A stretch of DNA of 64,000 nt from Natrinema sp. SYSU A 869 (GCF_019879105.1 NZ_CP082249.1:992001-1056000); one strand, 5' to 3'; positions 43,347 to 52,513 are shown, counted from the first letter of the stretch. Notes: generated from the sequence alone by a model not told the origin. Translations and numbers: made by a program.

Positions 43347-43781
43347 TCAGTCCGCTCGTCCGCTGGCCTCGAGTTCGAGCAGTTCACAGCAGTCTTGCTC
43401 GGCGTCGAAACAGTCGGGACACTGGTCGGGTCGATCGATGATGGTGTCGAGGCGCTCCGCGACCGTATCGTCGATGACGCTCTCCAGCGCGTGGGCCTCG
43501 TCGCGAAACTCCTCGACCTCGAGGACGTTTGCGAGGAATCGCTCGATGATGCAGTAGGTCTGAAGGGCGTTGTGGGCTCGTTCGAGTCCCTCGTCAGTCA
43601 GGCTAGCCCCCTTGTACTTCTCGTGGTCAACGAGTTCGCGCTCCTCGAGTTTTCCGATCATTTCGTTGACGCTGGCTGGGCTCACCTCGAGTAGGTCCGC
43701 GAGCGTCCCGGTGGATGCGGGACCGTCCTCGATTCGCTGCGCCAGATAGATCGCCTTGAGATATTGATCGGCAGTGTTCAT
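43347..43781 (-). CDS. DtxR-family metal-dependent transcriptional regulator
   Basis: 144 residues. N-terminal winged helix: MNTADQYLKAIYLAQRIEDG, TLADLLEVSPASVNEMIGKL, then LVDHEKYKGASLTDEGLERA. The dimerisation/metal domain has ERFLANVLEVEEFRDEAHAL with Glu and His ligands, and a cysteine tail (QCPDCFDAEQDCCELLEL). It is of the SirR/Idr type that represses iron uptake when metal is plentiful. There is no SH3-like third domain. Its neighbours (ferritin-like, sufCBD) fit an iron role. No regulator site is seen directly upstream. Confidence 0.88.
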   Translation of the reverse strand: MNTADQYLKAIYLAQRIEDGPASTGTLADLLEVSPASVNEMIGKLEERELVDHEKYKGASLTDEGLERAHNALQTYCIIERFLANVLEVEEFRDEAHALESVIDDTVAERLDTIIDRPDQCPDCFDAEQDCCELLELEASGRAD

Positions 43782-43917
43782 AGCGTCCCTCCGTCAGTGG
43801 TGGTACGTGTCGCGTCAGTCGCTCGCCGGTGTAACCGAACTTGGGGGCCGATTCGCGTCGTGGACGGCACTTCACCGCCGGTAACGGCTGCTGTGACCGG
43901 CGTGCTCGTTACCCTGA

Positions 43918-44412
43918 TCATGCTCTGTGCTCCATGATCTCGGTCACTTCTTCGACGCCCTCCTTTTCCTCCTCGCGGATGCTGTACAGCGTCTCGAGCA
44001 GTCGGTCGCGGTCGACGGCGAACTCGGCGTCGGACGCCTCGATCGCCTCGATCAGGTCATCGTAGAACTTGTAGGCCGTCTCCTCGTTGGCCAGCTGATC
44101 GTAGAGGACACCGTCCGTGTCCTCCGGCGGTCCGTACTGTGCGTCGACCAGTGCGTTGATTTCTTCGTATCCGACCGTTTCGGCCTCGAGATCGTCGATC
44201 AGCGCCTCGAGTCGCTCGCGGTGCTCGGCCGACTCCGTGGCGGCCTCGGCGAGCAACTCTTCCACCTCCTCGTCGAATTCCGCCCGCTCTTCGGGGGGCA
44301 GGGACTCGATGTGGTGGGCGGCGCGTGACTCGACGAGTTCCTCCAGCACGACCCCGATCTGCAGCAATCGGGTCAGCTGGTGGTCGCTCGAGACACGCTG
44401 TCCCAGACTCAT
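43918..44412 (-). CDS. Ferritin-like/rubrerythrin-related di-iron protein
   Basis: 164 residues, a four-helix bundle. Metal ligands are suggested by LEELVESRAAHH, ESAEHRERLEAL, LANEETAYKFYDDL and SIREEEKEGVEEVTEIMEHR. There is no rubredoxin domain. It may detoxify peroxide or store iron. The DtxR gene lies 136 bases downstream on the same strand; the sufD end is 111 bases upstream of its start. The start MSLGQRVSSDHQLTRLLQIG fits the length. Confidence 0.82.
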   Translation of the reverse strand: MSLGQRVSSDHQLTRLLQIGVVLEELVESRAAHHIESLPPEERAEFDEEVEELLAEAATESAEHRERLEALIDDLEAETVGYEEINALVDAQYGPPEDTDGVLYDQLANEETAYKFYDDLIEAIEASDAEFAVDRDRLLETLYSIREEEKEGVEEVTEIMEHRA

Positions 44413-44523
44413 GGTTCGACAAGTGAGCCGCTGTTACTTAGTCGTCTCGGAGCGCGGACAGCGAAAACGGACGGTCGAAACGTGGGTAGAATATAAATCG
44501 AATCGAAACGGCTGCGACAGCGA

Positions 44524-45744
44524 TTACTCTCGCTGGCGCAGTCGAGCACCGATCAGACCCTCGAGGTCGTCACGGAGCTCGTCGACGTCGATCTCCTCGA
44601 GGACTGGCACGAAGAAGCCCTCGACGAGCATGTTGCGGGCAGAGCGCGGGTCGACACCACGGGAGGTCATGTACAGCAGGTCCTCCGCGTCGATCTGGCC
44701 GACCGTCGCGGAGTGGCTGGCCTCGGTGTCGTGGTTGTTGATGATCAGCTTCGGGGAGGCGTCGGCCTCGCTCTCGTCGCTCAGCATCAGCGTGTTCTCG
44801 CGCTGGTAGGAGCTGGTGTCCCAGGCATCGGCACCGACGTCCTGGACGCCCTCGTAAACCGAGCGGGCGACATCGTCGGTGACTCCGCGAGTGACGAGGT
44901 CTGCCGTCGTGTGCTCGGCACGGTGCCAGACCTTCGCGTCGAGGTCGAAGTGCTGATCGTTGTGGCCGTAGAAGGCCCCGACGATCTGCGTTTCCGACGA
45001 GTCGCCGCTGAGCGTCGTCGAGACCTCGGTCTTGGTCAGCTGCGTGCCAAGGTTGCCCTCGATCCAGTCAATCGTGGCGTAGGTGTCGGCGACGCCGCGC
45101 TTGACGGTGAAGTTGTAGGCCTCCTCCGAGAGGTTCTGGAGGCTACCGTACTGCACGTAGCTGTTCTCGCCGGCGGCGACTTCGACGACGCCACTGTAGT
45201 ACTGCTCCTCGGCTTCCTCGCCGGTCGACTGGCGCTCGAGGATCGTGACCGAAGAGGATTCCTCGGTGACGACGAGCGTGTAGTTGAACAGCGAGCGGGA
45301 GTTCTGCTCGGTCCGGATGGCGACATCCTCAGCGTCGACGCCTTCGGGCACATAGACGACCGTCCCGGTGCTGAACAGTGCCGTCGAGAGCGCCGTCAGG
45401 TAGTTCTCCTGCGGGTCGACGATACTGCCGAAGTGCTCCTTCAGGAGGTCCTCGTGCTCCTGTACGGCGTCGCTCCAGGACAGGATTTCGGCCTCATCGG
45501 GACCGACCTGGTCCTTGTTTTCGGCTGCATTCAGCGGGTCCACGAGGGACTCGAAGTCCAGATCGTGGAGGTTCGTCCAGTCCCGACCTGGCGTCCGGAT
45601 GACGTCGGGCATGTCGAGGTCCTCGAGCGCCTCGAGCGCCTCGAGACGGGTCTCGAGGAGCCACTCGGGCTCGTCGAGGTCCCCGCTGATTTCGCGTACC
45701 TGTTCTTCCGTTAGATTGGCGTGTACCTGTGTTCCTGCGCTCAT
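44524..45744 (-). CDS. sufD: Fe-S cluster assembly protein SufD
   Basis: 406 residues. Continuous SufBD domain: VQYGSLQNLSEEAYNFTVKR, TEVSTTLSGDSSETQIVGAF, HNDQHFDLDAKVWHRAEHTT, NTLMLSDESEADASPKLIIN, NNHDTEASHSATVGQIDAED, and the C-terminal GFFVPVLEEIDVDELRDDLE. SufD pairs with SufB and SufC to form the scaffold that builds Fe-S clusters. It begins 1 base after the sufB stop, so the two are co-transcribed. Confidence 0.94.
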   Translation of the reverse strand: MSAGTQVHANLTEEQVREISGDLDEPEWLLETRLEALEALEDLDMPDVIRTPGRDWTNLHDLDFESLVDPLNAAENKDQVGPDEAEILSWSDAVQEHEDLLKEHFGSIVDPQENYLTALSTALFSTGTVVYVPEGVDAEDVAIRTEQNSRSLFNYTLVVTEESSSVTILERQSTGEEAEEQYYSGVVEVAAGENSYVQYGSLQNLSEEAYNFTVKRGVADTYATIDWIEGNLGTQLTKTEVSTTLSGDSSETQIVGAFYGHNDQHFDLDAKVWHRAEHTTADLVTRGVTDDVARSVYEGVQDVGADAWDTSSYQRENTLMLSDESEADASPKLIINNHDTEASHSATVGQIDAEDLLYMTSRGVDPRSARNMLVEGFFVPVLEEIDVDELRDDLEGLIGARLRQRE

Positions 45745-45745
45745 A

Positions 45746-47176
45746 TTATCCGAGGCTCCCCTCCATCTCGAGTTCGATGAGGCGGTTGAGTTCGACCGCG
45801 TATTCGATCGGCAGTTCCTCCGTGATCGGCTCGATGAAGCCGGCGACGATCATCTTCTTGGCGTCGTCGTCGTCCAGTCCGCGCGACTGGAGGTAGAAGA
45901 TGTCTTCGTCGCCGATCTTGCCGACGGTCGCCTCGTGAGCGACGTCGACCTTCGACTCCTCGATTTCCATGTACGGCATGGTGTCCGACGTGGACTCGTT
46001 GTCGAACATCAGGGCGTCACACTCGACGGCGGTGCTCGCATTCTCGGCACCGTCGGCGATGTGGACGAGCCCGCGGTAGTTGGTTCGGCCGCCGTCCTTG
46101 GAAATCGACTTGGACTCGATGGTCGAGCTGGTGTCGGGGGCGTTGTGATAGACCTTCGCGCCGGTGTCGATGTTCTGGCCCTCGCCCGCCAGGGCGATGG
46201 TGATGTGGGTGTCAGTCGATCCACGACCCTTGAGGATCGTACACGGGTAGAGCATGGTCACTTTCGATCCCATGCTGCCCGAAACCCACTCCATCGTGGC
46301 GTTCTCCTCGCAGATGGCACGCTTGGTGTTCAGGTTGAAGGTGTTCTTCGACCAGTTCTGGACGGTCGAGTACTGAACGTGTGCGTCTTCACCGACGAAG
46401 ACTTCGACGCCGCCCGAGTGGAGATTGTGGGTGCCGTACTTGGGTGCGGAACAGCCCTCGATGTAGTGGACTTCCGACCCTTCCTCGGCGATGATGAGCG
46501 TGTGCTCGAACTGACCCATACCCTCCGAATTCATCCGGAAGTAGGCCTGAACGGGCATTTCGACGGTGACGTCTTCTGGAACGTAGACGAACGACCCGCC
46601 GGACCAGACGGCTCCGTGCAGCGCGGCGAACTTGTTGTCGCTCGGTGGCACGCAGGTCGTCATGAAGTGCTCTTTGACGAGCTCGGGGTGCTCCCGGACG
46701 GCCTCATCCATGTTACAGAAGATGACGCCTTTCTCTTCCCACTGCTCCTGCATGTTCTGGTAGACGACTTCGGACTCGTACTGGGCACCGACGCCCGAGA
46801 GGGCGTTTTTCTCCGCTTCCGGGATGCCAAGTTTGTCGAACGTGTCCTTGATCTCGTCAGGCAGCTCCGTCCAGTCGTCGACGCCTTCGCGCTTGTCGAC
46901 GTCCGGTCGGATATACGGAATGATCTCCTCGACGTTCAGCTCGGAGAGATCGGGCATGCCGGGCCAGTCGGACGGCATCGGCATGTTGTGATACTGCTCG
47001 AGGGCGCGGAGACGCCGCTCAAGCATCCAGTCGGGCTCGTCCTTGTCGTCGGAGATCATGCGGATGACCTCCTCGGTCAGGCCCTTGCCGGATCTGACGG
47101 CGGAGTTCTCCTCTTTCTTGAACTCGAACCGGGCCTCAGTATCTGTCTCTTGTAGGTGATCTTGATCGGAACTCAT
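45746..47176 (-). CDS. sufB: Fe-S cluster assembly protein SufB
   Basis: 476 residues. The N-terminal KEENSAVRSGKGLTEEVIRM and KDEPDWMLERRLRALEQYHN, and the SufBD core (SEVHYIEGCSAPKYGTHNLH, AHVQYSTVQNWSKNTFNLNT, TMLYPCTILKGRGSTDTHIT, YRGLVHIADGAENASTAVEC, TLMFDN-like DNESTSDTMPYMEIEESKVD, HEATVGKIGDEDIFYLQSRG), identify SufB. SufB is the scaffold subunit that receives sulfur and iron. The cysteine in GCSAPKYG and CDALMF are conserved. It lies between sufC (59 bases upstream) and sufD. Confidence 0.96.
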   Translation of the reverse strand: MSSDQDHLQETDTEARFEFKKEENSAVRSGKGLTEEVIRMISDDKDEPDWMLERRLRALEQYHNMPMPSDWPGMPDLSELNVEEIIPYIRPDVDKREGVDDWTELPDEIKDTFDKLGIPEAEKNALSGVGAQYESEVVYQNMQEQWEEKGVIFCNMDEAVREHPELVKEHFMTTCVPPSDNKFAALHGAVWSGGSFVYVPEDVTVEMPVQAYFRMNSEGMGQFEHTLIIAEEGSEVHYIEGCSAPKYGTHNLHSGGVEVFVGEDAHVQYSTVQNWSKNTFNLNTKRAICEENATMEWVSGSMGSKVTMLYPCTILKGRGSTDTHITIALAGEGQNIDTGAKVYHNAPDTSSTIESKSISKDGGRTNYRGLVHIADGAENASTAVECDALMFDNESTSDTMPYMEIEESKVDVAHEATVGKIGDEDIFYLQSRGLDDDDAKKMIVAGFIEPITEELPIEYAVELNRLIELEMEGSLG

Positions 47177-47235
47177 GATTGATGTAGTTGTGTTTACGGC
47201 TGCAGCGTTATTACGGTTGTTCTAGCTGAATTCGG

Positions 47236-48144
47236 TTACGCGGTGCCGTAGACTTCGTCGCGGACCCAGTCGTACCCCTTGTCCTCGAGTTTCTCGGCGA
47301 GCTCCGGACCGCCGCTCTTGGCGATCTGGCCGTCGATCATCACGTGGACGTGATCGGGCTCGACGTAGTCGAGGATGCGCTGGTAGTGGGTGATCTGGAG
47401 GATACCAGTGCCCTGCTCGTCGCGCAGCGCGTTGATCCCGTTCGATACGTCCTGCAGCCGGTCGATGTCGAGCCCGGAGTCGATCTCGTCGAGGACGGCG
47501 ATCGATGGCTCGAGGATGGCGGCCTGCAGCACTTCGTTCTGTTTCTTCTCCCCGCCGGAGAAGCCGGCGTTGAGGTAGCGCTGGGCGAACTTCTCGTCCA
47601 TCTCAAGTTGCTCCATCTTCTCTTGGAGGATCTGCTGGAACTCGGCGACGCCGACCTCGCCCTCGTCTGTAGGGCCTTCCATCGGCGAAGACTCGAAGCC
47701 TTCCTCGTCCTCTTCTTCGGCTTCTGCCTCCTCATCCTCGAAGAGCTCCTCGCGCTCTTCGATCTTGGCGTTCAGCGCCGTTCGGAGGAAGTTCGTCATC
47801 GTGACGCCCTCGATCTCGGCGGGATACTGGAAGCCGAGGAAGATGCCGAGCGCGGCGCGCTCGTTTGGCTCGAGGTCGAGGAGGTTCCAGGTGCGTAGAT
47901 CCTCGTCGATCTCGATGTCCTCACCGAACTCGCCCTCCTCTAAGTGAAGCAGGACCTCGCCCTCGGTGACCTCGTAGGCAGGGTGGCCGGCGATGACCTT
48001 CGCCGTCGTTGACTTCCCGGAGCCGTTGGGCCCCATCAGGGCGTGAATCTCGCCCGACTGAACCTCGAGGTTAACGCCCTCGAGAATTGTCTCGTCGCCC
48101 TCCGCCACTTCCGCATGCAGGTTGTTTAGTTCGAGGCGTGCCAT
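47236..48144 (-). CDS. sufC: Fe-S cluster assembly ATPase SufC
   Basis: 302 residues, longer than bacterial SufC (about 250) because of an acidic insert near residues 125-165 (LFEDEEAEAEEEDEEGFESS) within the helical domain, a halophile trait. Walker A MGPNGSGKSTTAKVIAGHPA, signature FSGGEKKQNEVLQAAILEPS and Walker B IAVLDEIDSGLDIDRLQDVS are intact, with QITHYQRILDYVEPDHVHVM. It is the ATPase of the SufBCD complex and heads the operon. A set of palindromic half-sites lies 48-115 bases upstream of its start. Confidence 0.96.
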   Translation of the reverse strand: MARLELNNLHAEVAEGDETILEGVNLEVQSGEIHALMGPNGSGKSTTAKVIAGHPAYEVTEGEVLLHLEEGEFGEDIEIDEDLRTWNLLDLEPNERAALGIFLGFQYPAEIEGVTMTNFLRTALNAKIEEREELFEDEEAEAEEEDEEGFESSPMEGPTDEGEVGVAEFQQILQEKMEQLEMDEKFAQRYLNAGFSGGEKKQNEVLQAAILEPSIAVLDEIDSGLDIDRLQDVSNGINALRDEQGTGILQITHYQRILDYVEPDHVHVMIDGQIAKSGGPELAEKLEDKGYDWVRDEVYGTA

Positions 48145-48191
48145 AGTATTCTGTCGTGTGAACAGTGGGTCGTATGACTGATAACGGTTTC

Positions 48192-48259
48192 GTATCCAAT
48201 TGGATACAGTTCCCCATACGCAAAATAAGTTTCCAATTTGAAAACCGTGGTTTGGATAC
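48192..48259 (-). promoter_or_regulatory. Cluster of palindromic half-sites (GTATCCAA) upstream of sufC
   Basis: A perfect 16-bp palindrome GTATCCAATTGGATAC (48192-48207), a near-palindrome GTTTCCAA-T-TTGAAAAC (48229-48245), and a third half-site TTGGATAC (48252-48259). A TATA-like CTTATTTT read on the minus strand (about 48222-48229) sits between the first two. The first palindrome would cover the transcription start of sufC. The remaining gap to 48452 holds nothing recognisable. Confidence 0.65.
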
Positions 48260-48452
48260 TCCGAGATAATCGCGTATGCGACCTACGTACTCACGGGCAT
48301 GTGAGCCGTGTCTACTGGGCGTTTTCGGGTGATATCCGGTATAGAGCGTATTATACATCGTTTGGACAGTACGATACCCTGAAAGCGGTACGGTTGAGAA
48401 CGACTGCGAGTCAGCATTGGGAACGCAGAAATCGGGACAACACCGCAAGCGC

Positions 48453-51191
48453 TTACATATAGCTATCCAGCCCCTTCTGCTCCTGGCCGTTTTTGACCTC
48501 GTCCCATGAGATATCCAGCGCCTCGAGGATGCGCTCGATCGGTCCCTGTAGCGTCTTCTCGAGCATCTTGTCGTAGTCGACCTTGAACTCCTCTGGGATT
48601 TGGTCCTCGTACTCGAAGCAGATGACGTCAGGATCGCGCTTGAACGCGCCGTAGAGAGGGTCAGTACGGGCGTCGAAGCCCTCTTCGGTCTCGAGGCGTT
48701 CGAAGAACGATGGATCGATGCGGTCGAGGTAGAGCCGCTTGGGTTTGCTCCCGCGCTGGAAGTTGGTTCCGAGCAGGAGATTGGCGTATTTCGCGCCCCT
48801 GACCTGTGCCGTGTCGGTGTCGTAGTTGTCCAGTCGCTTGCCGATCCCGCCCGGAATTGCGATGTCCTCGAGTGAGATTTCACCCGCCAGTACGTCCTCG
48901 ATGACGCCGTTGACATATTCCTTCGCGCCCTCAATATCGCCCTCGCGGACGATCATCTCGATGACCCGATGCTGGACTTCCTTGGTGATCGGCGCGATGT
49001 CCGAGCGCTGGTACTCGAAACCGACGATGTCGACGTTGTTGACGTCCTTTCCTTCCTTCCAGGTGATGTGGCCCGCGTAGCGCTTCTTCTTGCCGGCCTG
49101 GAAGAATCGTCGATAGAGCTTCTCGAACTCGATCTGGAAGCGGTGATCCTCAGCGTTCAGATCCTCGCGTGCGAAATCGTCGTAGCGGCCGTTGATGTAC
49201 TCCTCTATCTCGAAGGACTGCTCGAGTGCCTCCTCCTTCGAGACGTCGGGACCGAGCTCGAGCATCACGCTGTCCGTGTCTCCATACGCAACGGTATACT
49301 CCAACTCGCCTGCGGCAGTATCCGTGAATTCAATCACTTCACGACCAGTGGCGGTGATCGCGGAGGCGGCGTCCTTGTCGTAGAGTCGGAACTGTTCCCA
49401 CCCCGACACGCCATACAACGAGTTCATGATGACCTTGACCGCGCCCTGCTGGCGATCGTACTGCTCGTATTCCCGAGTCCCGGGTTCGTACTCGTTGCGT
49501 TGGGACTTCTTCTCCTCGCGTTCGGCCAGCAACTCGTTGATCATCTCCCGCATGACGCCGTCCGGTTCTTTCCGGAAGTGGGTCGGTTCTGGCTCGGTCG
49601 GGGCGACGAACGTCTCGCCATCGTACTCGTTTGGATCGACCCGCGTCTCTGGCGAGGCGTTAATCGTCGTCATGCACATCGGGTACAGCGACTTCAGGTC
49701 GAGTACGGTGACGTTCTCTTTGACACCCGTGATCGGCTCGAACACCGCGCCGCCCTCGTACTCCTCGCCGGCCTCCTGTTGGCCCTTCGACGGGAGCGCG
49801 AATCGCCCATAGGCCTCGTGGAGGACATACATGTCGACTGCGTCGCCCGGCGTCGGCGCGTCCTCGAGTTTACAGCCGACGAACGAACGTACCTCGTCCC
49901 AGAAGGCGACGATCTCCTGCTGGCGGTCAAGTTCGACGCAGAGTTCGACGTCCCGCAGGTTGTACTCGAGCAGTCGAGTTGGATCGCCCTCCCAGAGGTC
50001 GCCGATATCGCCGGCGTAGCGCTCTTTCCCGACGCCGAGTTCTACCTCCCCGACAGCGTCGAGGCGATAGGAGTCGAGTTCGGAGAAGACCGTCCGCTGG
50101 TAGGCGTAGAGCAGGTCGAAGACGATGCGACCCTTGATGTCGGGGCCGCCCCAGTTGCTGCGCCAGACTTCGTCGACTCGAGAGAGTTGATTGATCGAGA
50201 GGTCATACTCGTGGTCCGGGCCGGCGAGTTCCTCAAGCCGGTCGAGGAAGTACGGCGCGTCGAAGTCCTCGAAGTTCCAGCCCGTGAGGATGTCGGGATC
50301 GGTTTCGTCGATGTACTCGATGAACGCCTCGAGCATGGCCTCCTCCTCGTCGAAGCTGCGAACCTCGTGATCGATCTCGCCCTCGATGGGATCGTACTCG
50401 TCGATTTCGGTGGGTATCTCGCCGTCGCCGATCGGGGCTTCGTAGAGCCACATGATGTACTCGTCGCGGTAGGAGTCGTGGCTGGTGAGACAGACGATCG
50501 GTTCTTCGCCGTCCTCGGGGAATCCCGAGCGATCGTCGACCTCGATGTCGAAGGTGTTGACGCGCGGGTCGGCATCGACGTCGACCGCTTCGACTTCGTC
50601 GTGGGGGACGACTAGCGAGTCGTCGTCGGCCCGCCGTTCGGGCACCCGGATACCGCTCCGGACATCCTTGTCGATCAGGAACCGGTTCGGGAACAGGATG
50701 TCGGCCTCGTAGTGCTCGAAGTCGTCACGGATCTGCCCGACGTCGCGGGGCGTCTGGCCGAAGATCTTGGTGAGTTTCTCTCCGCGGATACTCTCGTAGG
50801 GCTCGCCGTCCTCGCCGTACTCCCGACTCCCCGTCAGACGGTCGTACTGCTCCTCTGGCGCTCGATCGAGGGTATCCGTCGGCGCGTAGAAATACGGTTT
50901 GAAGCCGACGACCTGCACGTGCTCGAGCGTGCCATCAGGCGTGCGTCCGAACACGTGCATGATCGGACGCTCCTCGTCGCCGTAGCCAGCGATCGTGTAG
51001 TCGACCTGCATCACTGCGAGCTCGAGGTTGCCCTCGGGTTCGGGGAGGGTCTCCTCGACGACGTCGATCACCTCCGCAGCGTTCGATCTGCCGTTGCCGG
51101 CGATGGCAACCGCCTCTTCCTCCGGCCGGTCGTCGGTCTCGTCGGAGTCGCCGCCGAACGCCGCGAGTCCGGTCTGGCCCGCCTCAGTCAT
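48453..51191 (-). CDS. polB: Family B DNA polymerase (PolB)
   Basis: 912 residues. The N-terminal region (LAVMQVDYTIAGYGDEERPI) leads into a 3'-5' exonuclease: NTFDIEVDDRSGFPED (Exo I), LTGWNFEDFDAPYFLDRLEE (Exo II) and LEYNLRDVELCVELDRQQEI (Exo III). Polymerase motifs are LDLKSLYPMCMTTINASPET (motif A), VIMNSLYGVSGWEQFRLYDK (motif B) and YGDTDSVMLELG (motif C), then KKRYAGHITWKEGKDVNNVD. It is the main archaeal replicative or repair polymerase of the B family. No intein is present. The ATG at 51191 (MTEAGQTGLAAFGG) is favoured over an upstream one at 51248. The 3' end faces the suf promoter region. Confidence 0.96.
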   Translation of the reverse strand: MTEAGQTGLAAFGGDSDETDDRPEEEAVAIAGNGRSNAAEVIDVVEETLPEPEGNLELAVMQVDYTIAGYGDEERPIMHVFGRTPDGTLEHVQVVGFKPYFYAPTDTLDRAPEEQYDRLTGSREYGEDGEPYESIRGEKLTKIFGQTPRDVGQIRDDFEHYEADILFPNRFLIDKDVRSGIRVPERRADDDSLVVPHDEVEAVDVDADPRVNTFDIEVDDRSGFPEDGEEPIVCLTSHDSYRDEYIMWLYEAPIGDGEIPTEIDEYDPIEGEIDHEVRSFDEEEAMLEAFIEYIDETDPDILTGWNFEDFDAPYFLDRLEELAGPDHEYDLSINQLSRVDEVWRSNWGGPDIKGRIVFDLLYAYQRTVFSELDSYRLDAVGEVELGVGKERYAGDIGDLWEGDPTRLLEYNLRDVELCVELDRQQEIVAFWDEVRSFVGCKLEDAPTPGDAVDMYVLHEAYGRFALPSKGQQEAGEEYEGGAVFEPITGVKENVTVLDLKSLYPMCMTTINASPETRVDPNEYDGETFVAPTEPEPTHFRKEPDGVMREMINELLAEREEKKSQRNEYEPGTREYEQYDRQQGAVKVIMNSLYGVSGWEQFRLYDKDAASAITATGREVIEFTDTAAGELEYTVAYGDTDSVMLELGPDVSKEEALEQSFEIEEYINGRYDDFAREDLNAEDHRFQIEFEKLYRRFFQAGKKKRYAGHITWKEGKDVNNVDIVGFEYQRSDIAPITKEVQHRVIEMIVREGDIEGAKEYVNGVIEDVLAGEISLEDIAIPGGIGKRLDNYDTDTAQVRGAKYANLLLGTNFQRGSKPKRLYLDRIDPSFFERLETEEGFDARTDPLYGAFKRDPDVICFEYEDQIPEEFKVDYDKMLEKTLQGPIERILEALDISWDEVKNGQEQKGLDSYM

Positions 51192-51312
51192 GATACCGAG
51201 ATTTGCAGTCGGCGGATAAAAACCCCTGCAATCCCCGTCCGCGAGCACCCTCGTGTGGGTGTACTCGAGCCGTGATATACTCGAGCAGTGCTATCGATAC
51301 GAGCGGTCGGAG

Positions 51313-51435
51313 TATAGTAACAACTGGAACGATTTACACGCCGATCGCATAGTCCGTGGTTCTCGCTCACGTAGCTCGCTCCGAACCGCGCTACCGTCGT
51401 GCGATCGGATGTGCATTGACTTTCAGTGTACTATA
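51313..51435. mobile_element. MITE copy 2 (123 bp, IS630-like ends)
   Basis: Left TATAGTAACAACTGGAACG and right, on the other strand, TATAGTACACTGAAAGTCA. It shares the arms GATCGCAT and GTGCGATCGG with copy 1 but has an extra internal segment (about 51351-51402). No coding sequence is seen from 51192 to 51741 apart from this element; the open frames there are not protein-like. Confidence 0.75.
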
Positions 51436-51741
51436 GTGGACCCGAACCGTTCAGAGACCGACAGGGCTCCCGTAGGCGGAACGTCTCTGAAGCCGTCCGC
51501 GTCACCGACCTGCTCACCGCTGATCGGACCGCTCTCAGTCGTCACCGTCGGATCGAGCTACGAAGATCTGGTTCTCGTCATGAATGATGCGCGCTTCGAT
51601 CCGTTATTCCAGGTTCTGACTTTTTCTATATACGACAGATTATTTATAGAATCCGGGTGCAGACGGAGGCTTGCAGGAGCAACAAGACATATAACATGGT
51701 AACACATAGCATGGGGACAGGTGATCGATGTGTCCACCCAT

Positions 51742-51906
51742 ATGAACGACGACGCGACGGATCGGAGCGAGCCGAGTAGCGAACCCGCGGGGACCGCAAC
51801 GATCGAGTCATACGAGACTGAGGACGGTATCGTCTTCTACGACGCCCAAAACCCGCTCGCGTGGGTAGAAACCTCCCGGACGCTCACGCTCGAGGATCTG
51901 GCCTGA
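51742..51906 (+). CDS. DUF7331-like small protein
   Basis: 54 residues from the ATG at 51742 (MNDDATDRSEPSSEPAGTAT). The C-terminal half, SYETEDGIVFYDAQNPLAWV with ETSRTLTLEDLA, is the conserved core of a short haloarchaeal family I know as DUF7331. An upstream ATG at 51721 would add seven residues. An AT-rich ACATATAACATG near 51688-51699 may be the promoter. It heads the group DUF7331-DUF7322-DUF7346 convergent with mre11-rad50. Function unknown. Confidence 0.68.
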   Translation: MNDDATDRSEPSSEPAGTATIESYETEDGIVFYDAQNPLAWVETSRTLTLEDLA

Positions 51907-51949
51907 GACAGCACTCGCGAAGCGAACGTTTTTCCGCTCTCTGGGCATC

Positions 51950-52513
51950 GTGCCGCATGTGGTATTCGACCGGACCGAGAACGAACCCGAAGAGTGGGAC
52001 CCCGAAGAGGACCTCTATGATGCCGAGAGCGGCGGGCTCACGATCCCGCAGGTGTCGACGGGGGATGACGGTCCGGACGACGATCTGAGCGACCTGTCGA
52101 ACACGATCGACCCGCCCACCGTTTCTACCGCCGAGACCGACGTTCCCAGCGACGTTCTCCAGACCTTCTGGGCACTGGTGTTGGTCCTCAACGCCGCTGT
52201 GCTGGTTGTGTCACTCGGACTGCTGCTGATCGTGTTCGAGGCGGATCTGTTCCGCGGCGGCGTCCTCGTCGCCGCCGGGATCGTACTGTTCGGTTTCGCC
52301 GGTCGACGATACAGGCAGTTCCAGCGGGGCGGCAGCGCTGACACGGCGGCCGATACCGACACCGACGACGGCACCGATACCGACACCGACAACGGCACCG
52401 ATACCGACACCGACGACAGGACAGATGCCGACGCGAGACCGGCCGACGCAGCCGAAACTACTTCAGGGGACGTTCCCCAAAACCGGTCACCGGACCCGAA
52501 CGACAGCCCATGA
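51950..52513 (+). CDS. DUF7322-like membrane protein with TD repeats
   Basis: 187 residues starting at GTG 51950 (MPHVVFDRTENEPEEWDPEE). A hydrophilic acidic head precedes two membrane helices (TFWALVLVLNAAVLVVSLGL and FRGGVLVAAGIVLFGFAGRR, about residues 70-115). The tail has near-perfect repeats of the residues TDTD with D/N/G (about 52348-52425), a low-complexity tandem repeat in DNA also. GTG 51959 is a possible start. It overlaps the next gene by 4 bases. The family name is from memory of the haloarchaeal DUF7322 text. Confidence 0.65.
   Translation: MPHVVFDRTENEPEEWDPEEDLYDAESGGLTIPQVSTGDDGPDDDLSDLSNTIDPPTVSTAETDVPSDVLQTFWALVLVLNAAVLVVSLGLLLIVFEADLFRGGVLVAAGIVLFGFAGRRYRQFQRGGSADTAADTDTDDGTDTDTDNGTDTDTDDRTDADARPADAAETTSGDVPQNRSPDPNDSP

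Noticed and set aside
45515-47155. 546-codon frame antisense to sufB and sufD
   Set aside because: Shadow of conserved suf genes.
48969-50615. 548-codon frame antisense to polB
   Set aside because: Shadow of a complete PolB with all motifs.
51253-51702. 149-codon frame upstream of DUF7331
   Set aside because: Covers a MITE; the composition is not haloarchaeal (rich in Ser, Arg, Cys with little acid).
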